Assembly (NCBI GenBank): GCA_964636325.1
Contig: CAZWRV010000080.1
Coordinates: forward strand, 1-30,728
Length of the DNA: 30,728 bases
Direction of reading: 5' to 3'
Origin: CAZWRV01 sp964636325
GTDB taxonomy: Bacteria; Verrucomicrobiota; Lentisphaeria; Victivallales; GWF2-50-93
A program made the translations under genes and the position numbers. Below are positions 7,615 to 15,423 of the stretch, one piece after another (position 1 is the first letter of the stretch; every line of letters starts with the position of its first letter). The notes below the pieces were generated by a model. It did no database searches and was not told the origin of the DNA. It was given only the letters and a program-made list of their open reading frames with translations.

Positions 7615-8232
7615 TCATGGCATCTTCTTCAATGCCATGTAAAGCTCCCGTCCGACCCAGGCGTCCGTGGCGGCGTAGCGCATCTGCGCTTCCGAGAGTA
7701 CGGCCGCGTCCCACTTGGATGTCTTGGCGGCCTTGGAAATGCGGAACCCGAGAAGAACCGCCGCCAACCCGCGGAGGCCGTGGTTCTGCACGCCCTTTTC
7801 CTTCGCCAGGTTTCCGACGTCGACGAAGCCCGCAGGCGTGAATTCGGCCAGACGCCTCAGCTCGCGGATGTCGTAGTCCAGCGAAACTCCCGCCTTTAGA
7901 ATCCGGGGATTGCCGAGTATCGACAGCAGGGGGCGCGGCATCCCCAGGTGCCTGAGCTGGAACACAAAAACTTCTCTTGCCCCGGCAAGCTGCAGGATTG
8001 AAGGCAGATAACTTTCGCCTTTCCTGAAGGCGGGCCTCGTCTCGGTGTCGAAGCCCAGCAGCTCCTCCGTTTCCAGTTTTCGGACGGCCGACGCCAAGTC
8101 CGGGACGGAGCGTACCAGGTGGACAGGCCCCTCGTATCTCCTCATCGGACGCTCGTTTATTCCATCCTTGTCGAGCCTCTGCCATCCGGAACTGCCGTGA
8201 CCACCGCTACTTTTGTCTGTCGCCTTGTCCAT
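7615..8232 (-). CDS. RNase D-like 3'-5' exonuclease (DEDDy)
   Basis: The 205-residue protein is a single DEDD-type exonuclease domain like that of RNase D, lacking the HRDC domains of full RNase D (about 370 residues). Catalytic residues are visible: FDTET (D62, E64), VSLDYDIREL (D119 or D121) and YAATDAW (Y186, D190), which makes it the DEDDy subtype. Expected substrates are tRNA precursors or other small RNA 3' ends. The first 30 residues are polar, rich in Gly and Ser, and probably disordered. The ATG at 8232 has AAGGAG ten bases upstream; a TTG at 8241 is too close to that site. The DUF2585 gene follows on the same strand. Confidence 0.92.
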   Translation of the reverse strand: MDKATDKSSGGHGSSGWQRLDKDGINERPMRRYEGPVHLVRSVPDLASAVRKLETEELLGFDTETRPAFRKGESYLPSILQLAGAREVFVFQLRHLGMPRPLLSILGNPRILKAGVSLDYDIRELRRLAEFTPAGFVDVGNLAKEKGVQNHGLRGLAAVLLGFRISKAAKTSKWDAAVLSEAQMRYAATDAWVGRELYMALKKMP

Positions 8233-8300
8233 GGATTTCAAGCTCCTTAGATTTCCCCAGGCCGCAGGCCAATTTCACAATTCGAGGATCGGCGGAATAT

Positions 8301-8345
8301 ATACTCCTTCAGGCCGGGAATTGACATCTTTACGCTAATGAGTAT
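8301..8345. mobile_element. Short 45-bp relative of the ATACTCC inverted-repeat element
   Basis: It begins ATACTCCTTCAGGC, like the left end at 3626, and ends TTTACGCTAATGAGTAT, like the right end at 3731-3748, with the middle missing. TA dinucleotides lie at both ends. It looks like an internally deleted or minimal form of the 123-bp element. Confidence 0.5.
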
Positions 8346-8348
8346 AAA
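8321..8348 (+). promoter_or_regulatory. Probable sigma-70 promoter of htrA inside a repeat element
   Basis: TTGACA (8321-8326), 16 bases and TATAAA (8343-8348) form a near-consensus promoter. The -35 and most of the -10 box lie within the short ATACTCC element. Transcription from here would give a leader of about 155 bases before the htrA start. Confidence 0.55.
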
Positions 8349-8511
8349 TCCGCCAATCTTTACGTTTTGCAAGGATATACAGTCGCCTAACCATTATTGC
8401 AATCCTTGCCCGCGAATTTCCATTGATTCGGGCCAGAAAATCTGGACTTGGAACTTTTCGGTCTGCCCCTTGTCTAATCATATGCAACCATATAAGGAAG
8501 GAGCAAGAACC

Positions 8512-9915
8512 ATGCATGCCAGGAAAATTATCTTTTCATTGACTGCGGCGGCGGCCTTGTCGGGCTTCGCCTTTTCCGGAGACTTGAAAGCCGGCGGTGT
8601 CGACGACGCTAAGAACCTTCAGGAGGCGTTCAACAGCGTGGCGGAAAAATCGTTCCCATCCGTGGTGGTCATAACGGTCAAGAAGAGGCTTGGCCAGGAG
8701 AGCCAGCCCTTCCTGGAGCAGTTCTTCGACAACTATCCCCAGCTGAGGAAGTTCAGGCCAAGGGGCGGCCAGCAGCAGGGCCAACCGCAGGACACCCCAC
8801 CGGAAATGCAGGGCAAGGGCTCCGGTTTCATCGTCAACGAGGACGGCTTCATACTTACGAACAACCATGTGGTCGCCGAAAGCGATGAAATCAGTGTGAA
8901 GCTCAAGGACGGCTCGGAATACAAGGCTGAAATCAAGGGCACGGATCCCAAGACCGACCTCGCGCTGCTGAAGATTAAGGCCGACAAGAAGCTTCCAAGC
9001 CTCAAGTTTGCGGATTCCGACAAAGTCAAAGTCGGCGACTGGGCGATCGCGGTCGGCGCCCCGTTCAACTTCGACTACAGCATGACCGTCGGCGTAGTGA
9101 GCCAGAAGGGCCGCGCGGTCGGAATCAACGTCTATGAGAACTACATACAGACCGACGCCTCCATCAACCGCGGCAACAGCGGCGGCCCGCTGCTGGACAT
9201 AGAAGGGGAGGTCATCGGCGTCAACGACTTCATTGTGACCGGCGGCTCATATTCCGACGGCAACATCGGCCTGGGCTTCGCAATCCCCAGCAACATGGCC
9301 AAGGAAGTCATGGAACAGCTCATGAAGACCGGCTCGGTAGTGCGCCCGTGGGTTGGTATCGCCCTCGAAACCCTGACCCCAGAGACGAAGGCGCAGTTCT
9401 CCGTGGGCTCGGGCGTGCTGGTACGCGAAGTATTCGCCAACGAGCCCGCGGACAAGGCTGGCATAGAGCCCGGCGACATAATCCTATCCATTGACGGCAA
9501 GGAGGTCGCCAGCTCGCGCGACGTCCAGATGGAGGTGTTGAAGAAGCGCCCCGGCGACAATGTGGTCTTCTCCATCCTCCGCGGCGGCAAGAAAACCGAC
9601 ATAACAGTAGTCCCACAGCAGCAGGACTCGGAACAGCTCGGCATGAAGAAGGGCGGCACGGCCAGACCGGCTGACGGATTCGGCATAGAGTTCCGCGAGA
9701 AGGACGGCGAAATCGAAATCGCCAGGGTCGAACCCGGAAGCCCTGCGGCGAATGCGGGGCTTCAGCCCGGAACCAAGGTCATGCAGATCAACATGCAGAA
9801 GGTCAAGACTCTTGCCGATGTCGAAGGCGCTCTGAAAAAGCAGGACGAGGTTCTCATGCTCAACATCACCGACGGCAAGTCTAAAATGATAGTGACGTTG
9901 AAAAAGAAGCCGTAA
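8512..9915 (+). CDS. htrA: HtrA/DegP-type periplasmic serine protease with two PDZ domains
   Basis: The 467-residue protein is exported (signal peptide MHARKIIFSLTAAAALSGFA) and degrades or refolds damaged envelope proteins. The trypsin-like domain (about 35-270) has the complete triad: H119 in TNNHVV, D149 in KTDLALL and S223 in GNSGGP. The loop rich in Gln, Gly and Pro at about 83-100 corresponds to the LA loop. Two PDZ domains follow, at about 275-368 and 385-465, so the order is protease-PDZ-PDZ as in DegP and DegQ. The start at 8512 has a GGAAGGAG ribosome site; in-frame ATGs further upstream lie in repeat and leader sequence. A near-consensus promoter lies about 165 bases upstream. I cannot tell DegP from DegQ or MucD by sequence alone. 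Confidence 0.96.
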   Translation: MHARKIIFSLTAAAALSGFAFSGDLKAGGVDDAKNLQEAFNSVAEKSFPSVVVITVKKRLGQESQPFLEQFFDNYPQLRKFRPRGGQQQGQPQDTPPEMQGKGSGFIVNEDGFILTNNHVVAESDEISVKLKDGSEYKAEIKGTDPKTDLALLKIKADKKLPSLKFADSDKVKVGDWAIAVGAPFNFDYSMTVGVVSQKGRAVGINVYENYIQTDASINRGNSGGPLLDIEGEVIGVNDFIVTGGSYSDGNIGLGFAIPSNMAKEVMEQLMKTGSVVRPWVGIALETLTPETKAQFSVGSGVLVREVFANEPADKAGIEPGDIILSIDGKEVASSRDVQMEVLKKRPGDNVVFSILRGGKKTDITVVPQQQDSEQLGMKKGGTARPADGFGIEFREKDGEIEIARVEPGSPAANAGLQPGTKVMQINMQKVKTLADVEGALKKQDEVLMLNITDGKSKMIVTLKKKP

Positions 9916-9976
9916 CCCATTGATTTCTGCGCCCTACATGTTATAGTGCTCCCTTAATTTTTTAGGGCCTCTTCAA

Positions 9977-10288
9977 ATGAAGATAGTTTTCTCAGGCCTC
10001 GGAATAATCATGGGAGTGGCGCTGGGCATCTCGCTTTTCTACGGCGGCGACCTCATCCTCAACGTACAATTCTGCGCCTATGGATTCATCCTTGCAGGAC
10101 TTGGCTACCTCATTGATCTCATAAAGAAGAGGGAGCAGACTATCGACTCAACGATAGAATACATCATCGAAAAGAAGATGAAGAGCATCTCGGACGAGGT
10201 CAAGACCATCCGCCTTATGATGCTCAAGCTGGAGGACCGTCGCATCCAGAAGGAGATGGAGAAGGACGGATTGTCAAACGGCAGGTGA
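9977..10288 (+). CDS. Small membrane protein with two helices and a coiled coil
   Basis: The 103-residue protein has two hydrophobic stretches (about 5-22 and 30-47) followed by a charged helical tail, KKREQTIDSTIEYIIEKKMKSISDEV, that looks like a coiled coil and ends in polar residues. It follows htrA after 61 bases on the same strand, with an AGGG site 9 bases before the ATG. I do not recognise a family. The place after htrA may mean it belongs to the envelope stress response, but there is no direct evidence. Confidence 0.65.
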   Translation: MKIVFSGLGIIMGVALGISLFYGGDLILNVQFCAYGFILAGLGYLIDLIKKREQTIDSTIEYIIEKKMKSISDEVKTIRLMMLKLEDRRIQKEMEKDGLSNGR

Positions 10289-10307
10289 TTTTTTGATTTT
10301 CCATACG

Positions 10308-10327
10308 GCTGTCCTCCGGAGGACAGC
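10308..10327. terminator. Perfect 20-bp palindrome between convergent genes
   Basis: Ten bases, GCTGTCCTCC, are followed directly by their complement. It lies between the 3' ends of the small membrane protein gene and pcnB, where a bidirectional terminator is expected, but no T-run follows on either strand. Confidence 0.4.
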
Positions 10328-10441
10328 AGATGGCTCGAGCAGAGTCCGGCGGGGGTTGAAAGAATCAGTTGGCCGGCAGCAGTGGCCGACCAGTCGGGAT
10401 CGACGGGAACGTCCTTGGCTCCGTGGTCGTCAGGAACTTCT

Positions 10442-11602
10442 TCATGTCGCGCCAGCCCAGAACTCTTCCAGGGACGTATCCTTCCACCGGACGCTGTTCT
10501 GGATGCTCATGAGCTCCCTGGCATTGAAGAACCTGCGGTTGCTCATCACGTTCTTCCGCCTGATCTTGCCGTATAGCGAAGGCTGGAGCATGAGGACTGT
10601 AATGGCGGTTCCGGACGCGAACCTCGGGAAGTGGCAGGGGCTGAAGACCTTGAATATGATGTCCTTGAGATCGCCTTCTACGCCCGGATAGTAGTTCCAG
10701 AGGCACGGGGCCTCAGTCCTGGGGCCGAGCTCGGATTCGGCGAAGGGGATTACGGCGGCGGCGATGGCGACCGTGAGGCTGTCGCGGTATAATCCGTTTA
10801 TGACGCGCGAGTTGCGCTCTTCAAGGAGATGGAGCATGTATTCGCAGTCGGGGCCGCCCCAGGCATGGTGCAGGAACGGGAGGTAGTGGGCCAGGAAGCC
10901 GTGCCTGTGGAAGGAAGCCAGTATCTTGTGGGAATGCGTCTTCTGGATTATCTTCTGCAGCTCCAGGCTGAGGCGCGAGGGGCTGCACTTCTTGATGAGA
11001 TGCGAGCTGGCGACCGCCGCCTCCTCCGTCTCCGGCGTGGGCCTGAAGCCGTACTGGCCTGCGAGCTTGAAGCATCTCAGGATACGCACCGGATCCTCCT
11101 GGAACCTTGCGGCCGGCTCGCCGATGCAGCGGATCAAGCCCTGCTCGAGATCCTTCACCCCGGCGCCGGTGAGGTCGGCGACCTTGTTGCGGACGGGGTC
11201 GAAGAAGATCGCGTTGACCGTGAAGTCCCTGCGGAAGGCGTCCTCGACCGCCGTGCCGAACTCGTTGTCATAGCGCACGAATCTCTCGCCGGAATCACCG
11301 TCCTCATGCTCCTCCCCGGGCGGAGCAAGGCCGGGATCCTTCCTGAACGTGCTGATCTCAATGATCTCCCTTCCGTGGTAGTAGTGGGCGAGGCGGAAGC
11401 GCTTGCCGATTATCCTGACGTTCCTCCTGCCGAAGAGCGACCTGATCTGCTCCGGCGTGGCCGAGGTCGAGATGTCGTAGTCCTTCGGACGGATGCCCAG
11501 CAGTATGTCGCGAACGGCGCCCCCGACGAGGTAGGTCTCGAATCCCCCGTCCTGCAGTGAAGAAATTATCTGCCTGATGTGCGGAGCTACTTTTTCTCTC
11601 AT
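10442..11602 (-). CDS. pcnB: Poly(A) polymerase I / CCA-adding nucleotidyltransferase family
   Basis: The 386-residue protein is a class II nucleotidyltransferase that adds A, or CCA, to RNA 3' ends. It has LVGGAVRDILLG (25-36) and PKDYDI (39-44) with the catalytic aspartates, then the ISTFRKDP stretch, RRDFTVNAIFFDP, and the RNA-binding helices EDPVRILRCFKLAGQYGF. The RFRLAHYYHG segment and ATPEQI point to the poly(A) polymerase I branch rather than tRNA CCA transferase, though borderline members exist. The start lies 4 bases after the nadB stop, so the two genes are one operon. The frame stops at 10442, but coding-like sequence continues for about 29 codons in another frame to 10365, so the 3' end may be frameshifted. 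Confidence 0.88.
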   Translation of the reverse strand: MREKVAPHIRQIISSLQDGGFETYLVGGAVRDILLGIRPKDYDISTSATPEQIRSLFGRRNVRIIGKRFRLAHYYHGREIIEISTFRKDPGLAPPGEEHEDGDSGERFVRYDNEFGTAVEDAFRRDFTVNAIFFDPVRNKVADLTGAGVKDLEQGLIRCIGEPAARFQEDPVRILRCFKLAGQYGFRPTPETEEAAVASSHLIKKCSPSRLSLELQKIIQKTHSHKILASFHRHGFLAHYLPFLHHAWGGPDCEYMLHLLEERNSRVINGLYRDSLTVAIAAAVIPFAESELGPRTEAPCLWNYYPGVEGDLKDIIFKVFSPCHFPRFASGTAITVLMLQPSLYGKIRRKNVMSNRRFFNARELMSIQNSVRWKDTSLEEFWAGAT

Positions 11603-11606
11603 GTCT

Positions 11607-13256
11607 TCAACCGGAATGCGGGCGCTGTATTATGGTGTCCACGAAGTCGAGGGACTTGTCGCGTCCGGGGTAGTCGGCGTTGTAGTGGAGCCCCCGGCTC
11701 TCCTTTCTGCTCATGGCGGAGTCGATGATGAGCTCGGCGACGCACGAGATGTTCCTCAGCTCGATGAGGTCAGGGGTGATGAGGAAGTCCCAGTAGTATT
11801 TCTCTATCTCCTTCCTGATGTTCTTGATCCTGGCCTTCGCGCGCTCGAGCCGCTTGGTTGTCCTGAATATGCCCACGTAGTCCCACATGAAGCGCCGGAT
11901 CTCATCCCAGTTGTGTGATATGACGACCAGCTCGTCGGAGTCGGTGGCGTTTCCGCTTGTCCAGACGGGGATCTTCCCGCTGGGCCGCTTCTTCCTGAGG
12001 TGCTTCTCCTTGGCCAGTATGTCGGCAGCCGCGAACTGCGCGACGACCAGGGCCTCGAGAAGGCTGTTGCTGGCGAGGCGGTTCGCGCCATGGAGCCCCG
12101 TGCACGCGGTCTCGCCGACCGCGTAGAGACCGTTGATCCCGGTGAATCCGCTGGAGTCGGTCAGGACTCCGCCGCAGCAGTAGTGGGCCGCAGGCACGAC
12201 GGGTATCATGTCCTCGGCCATGTTGATGCCGACTTCGAGGAGCCTGGCGAAGATGTTCGGGAAGCGGAGCTTCAGGAACTCCTCGCCCTTGTGGCGGATG
12301 TCTATGTAGACGCAGGGCTGGCCGCTGCGCTTGAGCTCCTTGTCTATCGCCCTTGCGACGATGTCGCGCGGCGCCAGGCTCTTCATCTCGTGGTATTTCT
12401 CCATGAACTCCACGTATGAGCCCTTCGCGTTCCTGCGCTTGAGCACTCCGCCTTCGCCGCGGACCGCCTCGCTGATGAGGAAGGAGTGCAGCTTGTGGTG
12501 GAAGAGTATCGTCGGGTGGAACTGGTAGAACTCCATGTTGGCAATGCTCGCGTGGGCCCTGTAGCACATGGCGATGCCCGCGCCGCACGAGACGTCGGGA
12601 TTGCTTGTGTACAGGTAGACTTTCCCGCAGCCTCCGGTGGCGACGGTGGTGCTGGTCGCTATGAAAGTCCTTACCACGTTGCCGTCGATGTCAAGGACGT
12701 ATGCGCCGAGCGCGCAGTTTTCGCCGATCCAGCCCAGCCTCCACGAGGTTATCAGGTCCACGGCGATGTGGAACTCGAAGATGGAGATGTTCCTTTCCTT
12801 CCTGCAGGCCTCCACAAGAGTCCTCAGTATCTCCTCTCCGGTTATGTCGCCGGAGTGGAGGACGCGCCGCTTGGTGTGCCCCCCCTCCCTGCCGAGGTGG
12901 AAGTCGTCCTGGTTGTCCTCGTGGCCGACTTCGCCGCGCGTCGTGAAGTGGGCGCCCAGGGCGATCAGGTCGTTGACGGCCTTTGGGGCGTTCTCGACTA
13001 TCTTCTTCACTACCTTCCTGTTGCACAGGTGGTCGCCCGCCCCCATCGTGTCCCTGACGTGGTCAGCGAAGGTGTCCTTGCGGTCCATGACGCAGGCGAT
13101 GCCGCCCTGCGCGTAGCGCGTATTGCACTCGTAGATGTCGCGCCTGCACACCACCGCCACGCTGCCGCCCTTCGCGAGCTTCAGCGCGGTGGAGAGGCCC
13201 GCAATCCCCCCGCCGATTACAAGATGGTCGAACTGGAGTGTCTGCTTTGTGTCCAT
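11607..13256 (-). CDS. nadB: L-aspartate oxidase
   Basis: NadB oxidises L-aspartate to iminoaspartate, the first step of NAD synthesis, using FAD. The 549-residue protein begins with the FAD-binding VIGGGIAGLSTALKLA stretch, then NTRYAQGGIACV, and has the histidine-rich HEDNQDDFHLGREGGHTKRR segment. The FAD C-terminal loop GLYAVGETACTGLHGANRLA and the following NSLLEALV are diagnostic. A C-terminal helical domain follows. The start at 13256 is set by homology; the open frame extends to 13547 through the intergenic repeat, and no ribosome site is evident. nadA and nadC are not in the window. pcnB follows 4 bases after the stop. The promoter must lie in the short gap shared with the divergent lnt gene. 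Confidence 0.96.
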   Translation of the reverse strand: MDTKQTLQFDHLVIGGGIAGLSTALKLAKGGSVAVVCRRDIYECNTRYAQGGIACVMDRKDTFADHVRDTMGAGDHLCNRKVVKKIVENAPKAVNDLIALGAHFTTRGEVGHEDNQDDFHLGREGGHTKRRVLHSGDITGEEILRTLVEACRKERNISIFEFHIAVDLITSWRLGWIGENCALGAYVLDIDGNVVRTFIATSTTVATGGCGKVYLYTSNPDVSCGAGIAMCYRAHASIANMEFYQFHPTILFHHKLHSFLISEAVRGEGGVLKRRNAKGSYVEFMEKYHEMKSLAPRDIVARAIDKELKRSGQPCVYIDIRHKGEEFLKLRFPNIFARLLEVGINMAEDMIPVVPAAHYCCGGVLTDSSGFTGINGLYAVGETACTGLHGANRLASNSLLEALVVAQFAAADILAKEKHLRKKRPSGKIPVWTSGNATDSDELVVISHNWDEIRRFMWDYVGIFRTTKRLERAKARIKNIRKEIEKYYWDFLITPDLIELRNISCVAELIIDSAMSRKESRGLHYNADYPGRDKSLDFVDTIIQRPHSG

Positions 13257-13319
13257 GCTGGCTTTATTTTTAAGGGGGTGTAATATATTCTGCATTCTTG
13301 AGAATTCTAATTTTACAAA

Positions 13320-13364
13320 GTCAGACCGGTCGGACGAGCCAGACAAGTCAGACTCGTCCGACAA
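13320..13364. repeat. Five tandem nonamers GTCAGACNN between nadB and lnt
   Basis: Five contiguous 9-base units, GTCAGACCG, GTCGGACGA, GCCAGACAA, GTCAGACTC and GTCCGACAA, share GTCRGAC. Units also form an inverted repeat (GTCGGACGAG at 13329-13338 with CTCGTCCGAC at 13353-13362). They lie in the divergent control region, ending 7 bases before the lnt start codon. Confidence 0.7.
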
Positions 13365-13371
13365 TAAACTT

Positions 13372-15171
13372 ATGAGCCAGGACAACAGGGAGCAAGACAT
13401 CCAATCCGAGCGAGCCTGCGAGGCGCTCCGCAAGTCGCTGCGCCCTGCTAACTTCGCATCGGAGGCGGGACGGGGAAGGGCCTGGCTCGAACTGCTTTGC
13501 CTTTTCGGGAGCGGAGCCATCTTCGCCGCGGGATTTCCGCCGCTCAACTGGTCCGGGCTGGGTTGGATCGGGCTGATTCCGCTCTATGCGGTTTGCAAGG
13601 GGAAGCGGCCGTTCCGGGCGTGGCTCTGCGGGCTGGCCTGGGGTTTTGGCTGGGCCTTCTTCTCGTTCCTATGGATACGGCGGATCGAGTTTTTCCTTCC
13701 GCTCCCTTTCGGGGTCGTGCTCGGGCTTTTCCCGTCATTCTGGAGCGCGGCGGTGCCGTTGCTGAGGAGGCATCTATATGTCCCCGCCGAAGTCCAGCTC
13801 CGGGGCTGGGAGGCGGAACAGGAGTTTGTCAGGAAGTCGCCGGCCCGGCCCGGCAAGGACGTGTTCTTCTGCCTCGTTCTGGCGGCATGGTGGTGCCTGA
13901 TCGAATGGGTGAGGAGCTGGATATTCACCGGACTTCCCTGGAACCTGCTTGCGGTCACTCAGTGGAAGGTCGTGGCGCTGCTGCAGATCTGTGAATACAC
14001 CGGAATCTACGGGCTGAGTTTCCTGCTCGCGTTCTTCAACATCGCGCTGGCCGTCTCCGTCCCGGAGTGGATGAAAATGTACAGGGACGGCCGCTACCGG
14101 CGGCCGGTCGTCCTGATCGTCGCGCTGGTCGTCCTTGCCGTCGTCCTCTCGGTCGGAGTCCGCTCTGGGATGAAGAGGCATCCGGAGGAGGACATGAGAT
14201 CCCTGACCGTGGCCCTGATCCAGGGGAACATTCCGCAGTGCAGGATGGCGGACAAGCAGCAGACGATCCGAGCCTTGGACACTTACATCAAATTGTCTTC
14301 GCTGGCGGTCTTGTCGGAGCCGGACCTGGTAATATGGCCTGAGACCGCGGTGCCCCTCGCATACAGGGCGGACAACGAGCTGTCCGGGGAGCTGCGGAAA
14401 CGCCTCGGCGAACTGATTGCACGCAGCAGGATACCATTCCTCATCGGGACGATAGACTTCGACCCGCCGCCAGACGGCTCGTCTGGGGGGATGCGCGTCT
14501 ACAATTCCGCGCTGCTCGTCGGCTCGGACGGCCAGATCGCAGGCAGATACAACAAGCAGCACCTGGTCCCCTTCGGCGAATACACGCCGTTCGGCAGCCT
14601 CTACCCCTGGCTGATAAAGTTGTTCGGGATGGGGCGGAGCCTGACGCCCGGCAGGTCGCCGGACACAGTCTTCGAGCTTGCGCCAGGCGTCCGCGGCGCG
14701 GTTCAGATCTGCTACGAGGACGTTTTCCCCGAAATTTCCAGAAGCAGCTCCCACGCCGGCGCAAACGTCTTCTTCGTGCTGACCAACGACGCCTGGTATC
14801 CGAACTGCTCGGAGCCGGAGCAGCATCTCTCGCACGCGGTCTTCAGGGCGGTGGAGAACAGGCGCCCTATAATACGGTCGGGCAACAACAGCGGAAGCTG
14901 CGTCATCACTCCGACCGGCGGCATAGTCTACTGCGTGACGAAAGATCCGGTGACGGGCCGTCCCGCGCCGACCATGGAGGCCCAGGGCTGGGGTAAGTTC
15001 GACGTCAGAATCCTCAGTGATCCGCCGCTCACGTTCTATGCAAGGCATCCCGGCGCGTTCATTTTTTTCTGCGCGCTCCTCTCCGCCGCTGGATTCTACA
15101 GGGCGCTGCTCAACTGGAGAAGCAAGAAGGAGATGCTCCTGTCGGTCTTCGAAGACGCCCGAGGCAGTTGA
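13372..15171 (+). CDS. lnt: Apolipoprotein N-acyltransferase
   Basis: Lnt adds the third acyl chain to the N-terminal cysteine of lipoproteins in the inner membrane. The 599-residue protein has hydrophobic segments at about 40-60, 62-78, 85-103, 110-130, 165-182, 205-232 and 245-262, then a nitrilase-type periplasmic domain (about 278-550) and a final membrane helix (about 560-580). Its triad is present: E324 in WPETAVP, K395 in YNKQHLVPFGEY and C447 in QICYEDVFPE. The ATG at 13372 is the first start after the nonamer repeats. The frame remains open further upstream, but the residues there are low-complexity and overlap nadB. It is somewhat longer than E. coli Lnt, with an insertion near residues 132-162 after the early membrane segments. 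Confidence 0.96.
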   Translation: MSQDNREQDIQSERACEALRKSLRPANFASEAGRGRAWLELLCLFGSGAIFAAGFPPLNWSGLGWIGLIPLYAVCKGKRPFRAWLCGLAWGFGWAFFSFLWIRRIEFFLPLPFGVVLGLFPSFWSAAVPLLRRHLYVPAEVQLRGWEAEQEFVRKSPARPGKDVFFCLVLAAWWCLIEWVRSWIFTGLPWNLLAVTQWKVVALLQICEYTGIYGLSFLLAFFNIALAVSVPEWMKMYRDGRYRRPVVLIVALVVLAVVLSVGVRSGMKRHPEEDMRSLTVALIQGNIPQCRMADKQQTIRALDTYIKLSSLAVLSEPDLVIWPETAVPLAYRADNELSGELRKRLGELIARSRIPFLIGTIDFDPPPDGSSGGMRVYNSALLVGSDGQIAGRYNKQHLVPFGEYTPFGSLYPWLIKLFGMGRSLTPGRSPDTVFELAPGVRGAVQICYEDVFPEISRSSSHAGANVFFVLTNDAWYPNCSEPEQHLSHAVFRAVENRRPIIRSGNNSGSCVITPTGGIVYCVTKDPVTGRPAPTMEAQGWGKFDVRILSDPPLTFYARHPGAFIFFCALLSAAGFYRALLNWRSKKEMLLSVFEDARGS

Positions 15172-15177
15172 GCCAAT

Positions 15178-15268
15178 TTCAGATTTCCTGACCCGGCCAC
15201 TATGAAAAGCTAAAAACGGCGGGGAAATGCCCATGTGGCTTTTCAGTGCGGGGCGCCGGAAATCTGAA
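15178..15268. repeat. Palindromic intergenic repeat (TTCAGATTTCC family), copy B
   Basis: TTCAGATTTCC at 15178-15188 is mirrored by GGAAATCTGAA at 15258-15268, with inward pairing of CCCGGCCACT to the CAGTGCGGGG arm. GAAAAGC and GCTTTTC form a second hairpin in the middle. It begins 7 bases after the lnt stop. The right arm is nearly identical to copy A at 5764-5850. Confidence 0.65.
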
Positions 15269-15291
15269 CTGAAATACCTTCCGTTGGTCGT

Positions 15292-15370
15292 TACTAATCG
15301 TCTCATAATAATATGGACACCGCCGGGATGAACCCGCCGGTGCCTCTATACAATTTCGAGACGATTAGTA
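15292..15370. repeat. Nested inverted repeat between convergent lnt and SGNH genes
   Basis: The outer arms TACTAATCGTCTC (15292-15304) and GAGACGATTAGTA (15358-15370) are perfect complements. Inside, CACCGCCGGG (15318-15327) and CCCGCCGGTG (15333-15342) pair except for one C-C mismatch around ATGAA. It may be a small mobile element or a bidirectional terminator; no long T-run follows. Confidence 0.6.
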
Positions 15371-15423
15371 TTTCACAACATTTTCATTTTCCACGGATCA
15401 GGATGTCTTAAATTACCAATCCG

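Noticed and set aside
13135..13371. Long N-terminal extension of lnt into nadB
   Set aside because: It is antisense to the nadB start and reads through the nonamer repeat; the family N-terminus fits the ATG at 13372 or later.
13257..13547. Long N-terminal extension of nadB overlapping the start of lnt
   Set aside because: The extension is encoded by the nonamer repeats and antisense lnt sequence; the FAD motif begins near residue 8 of the shorter form.
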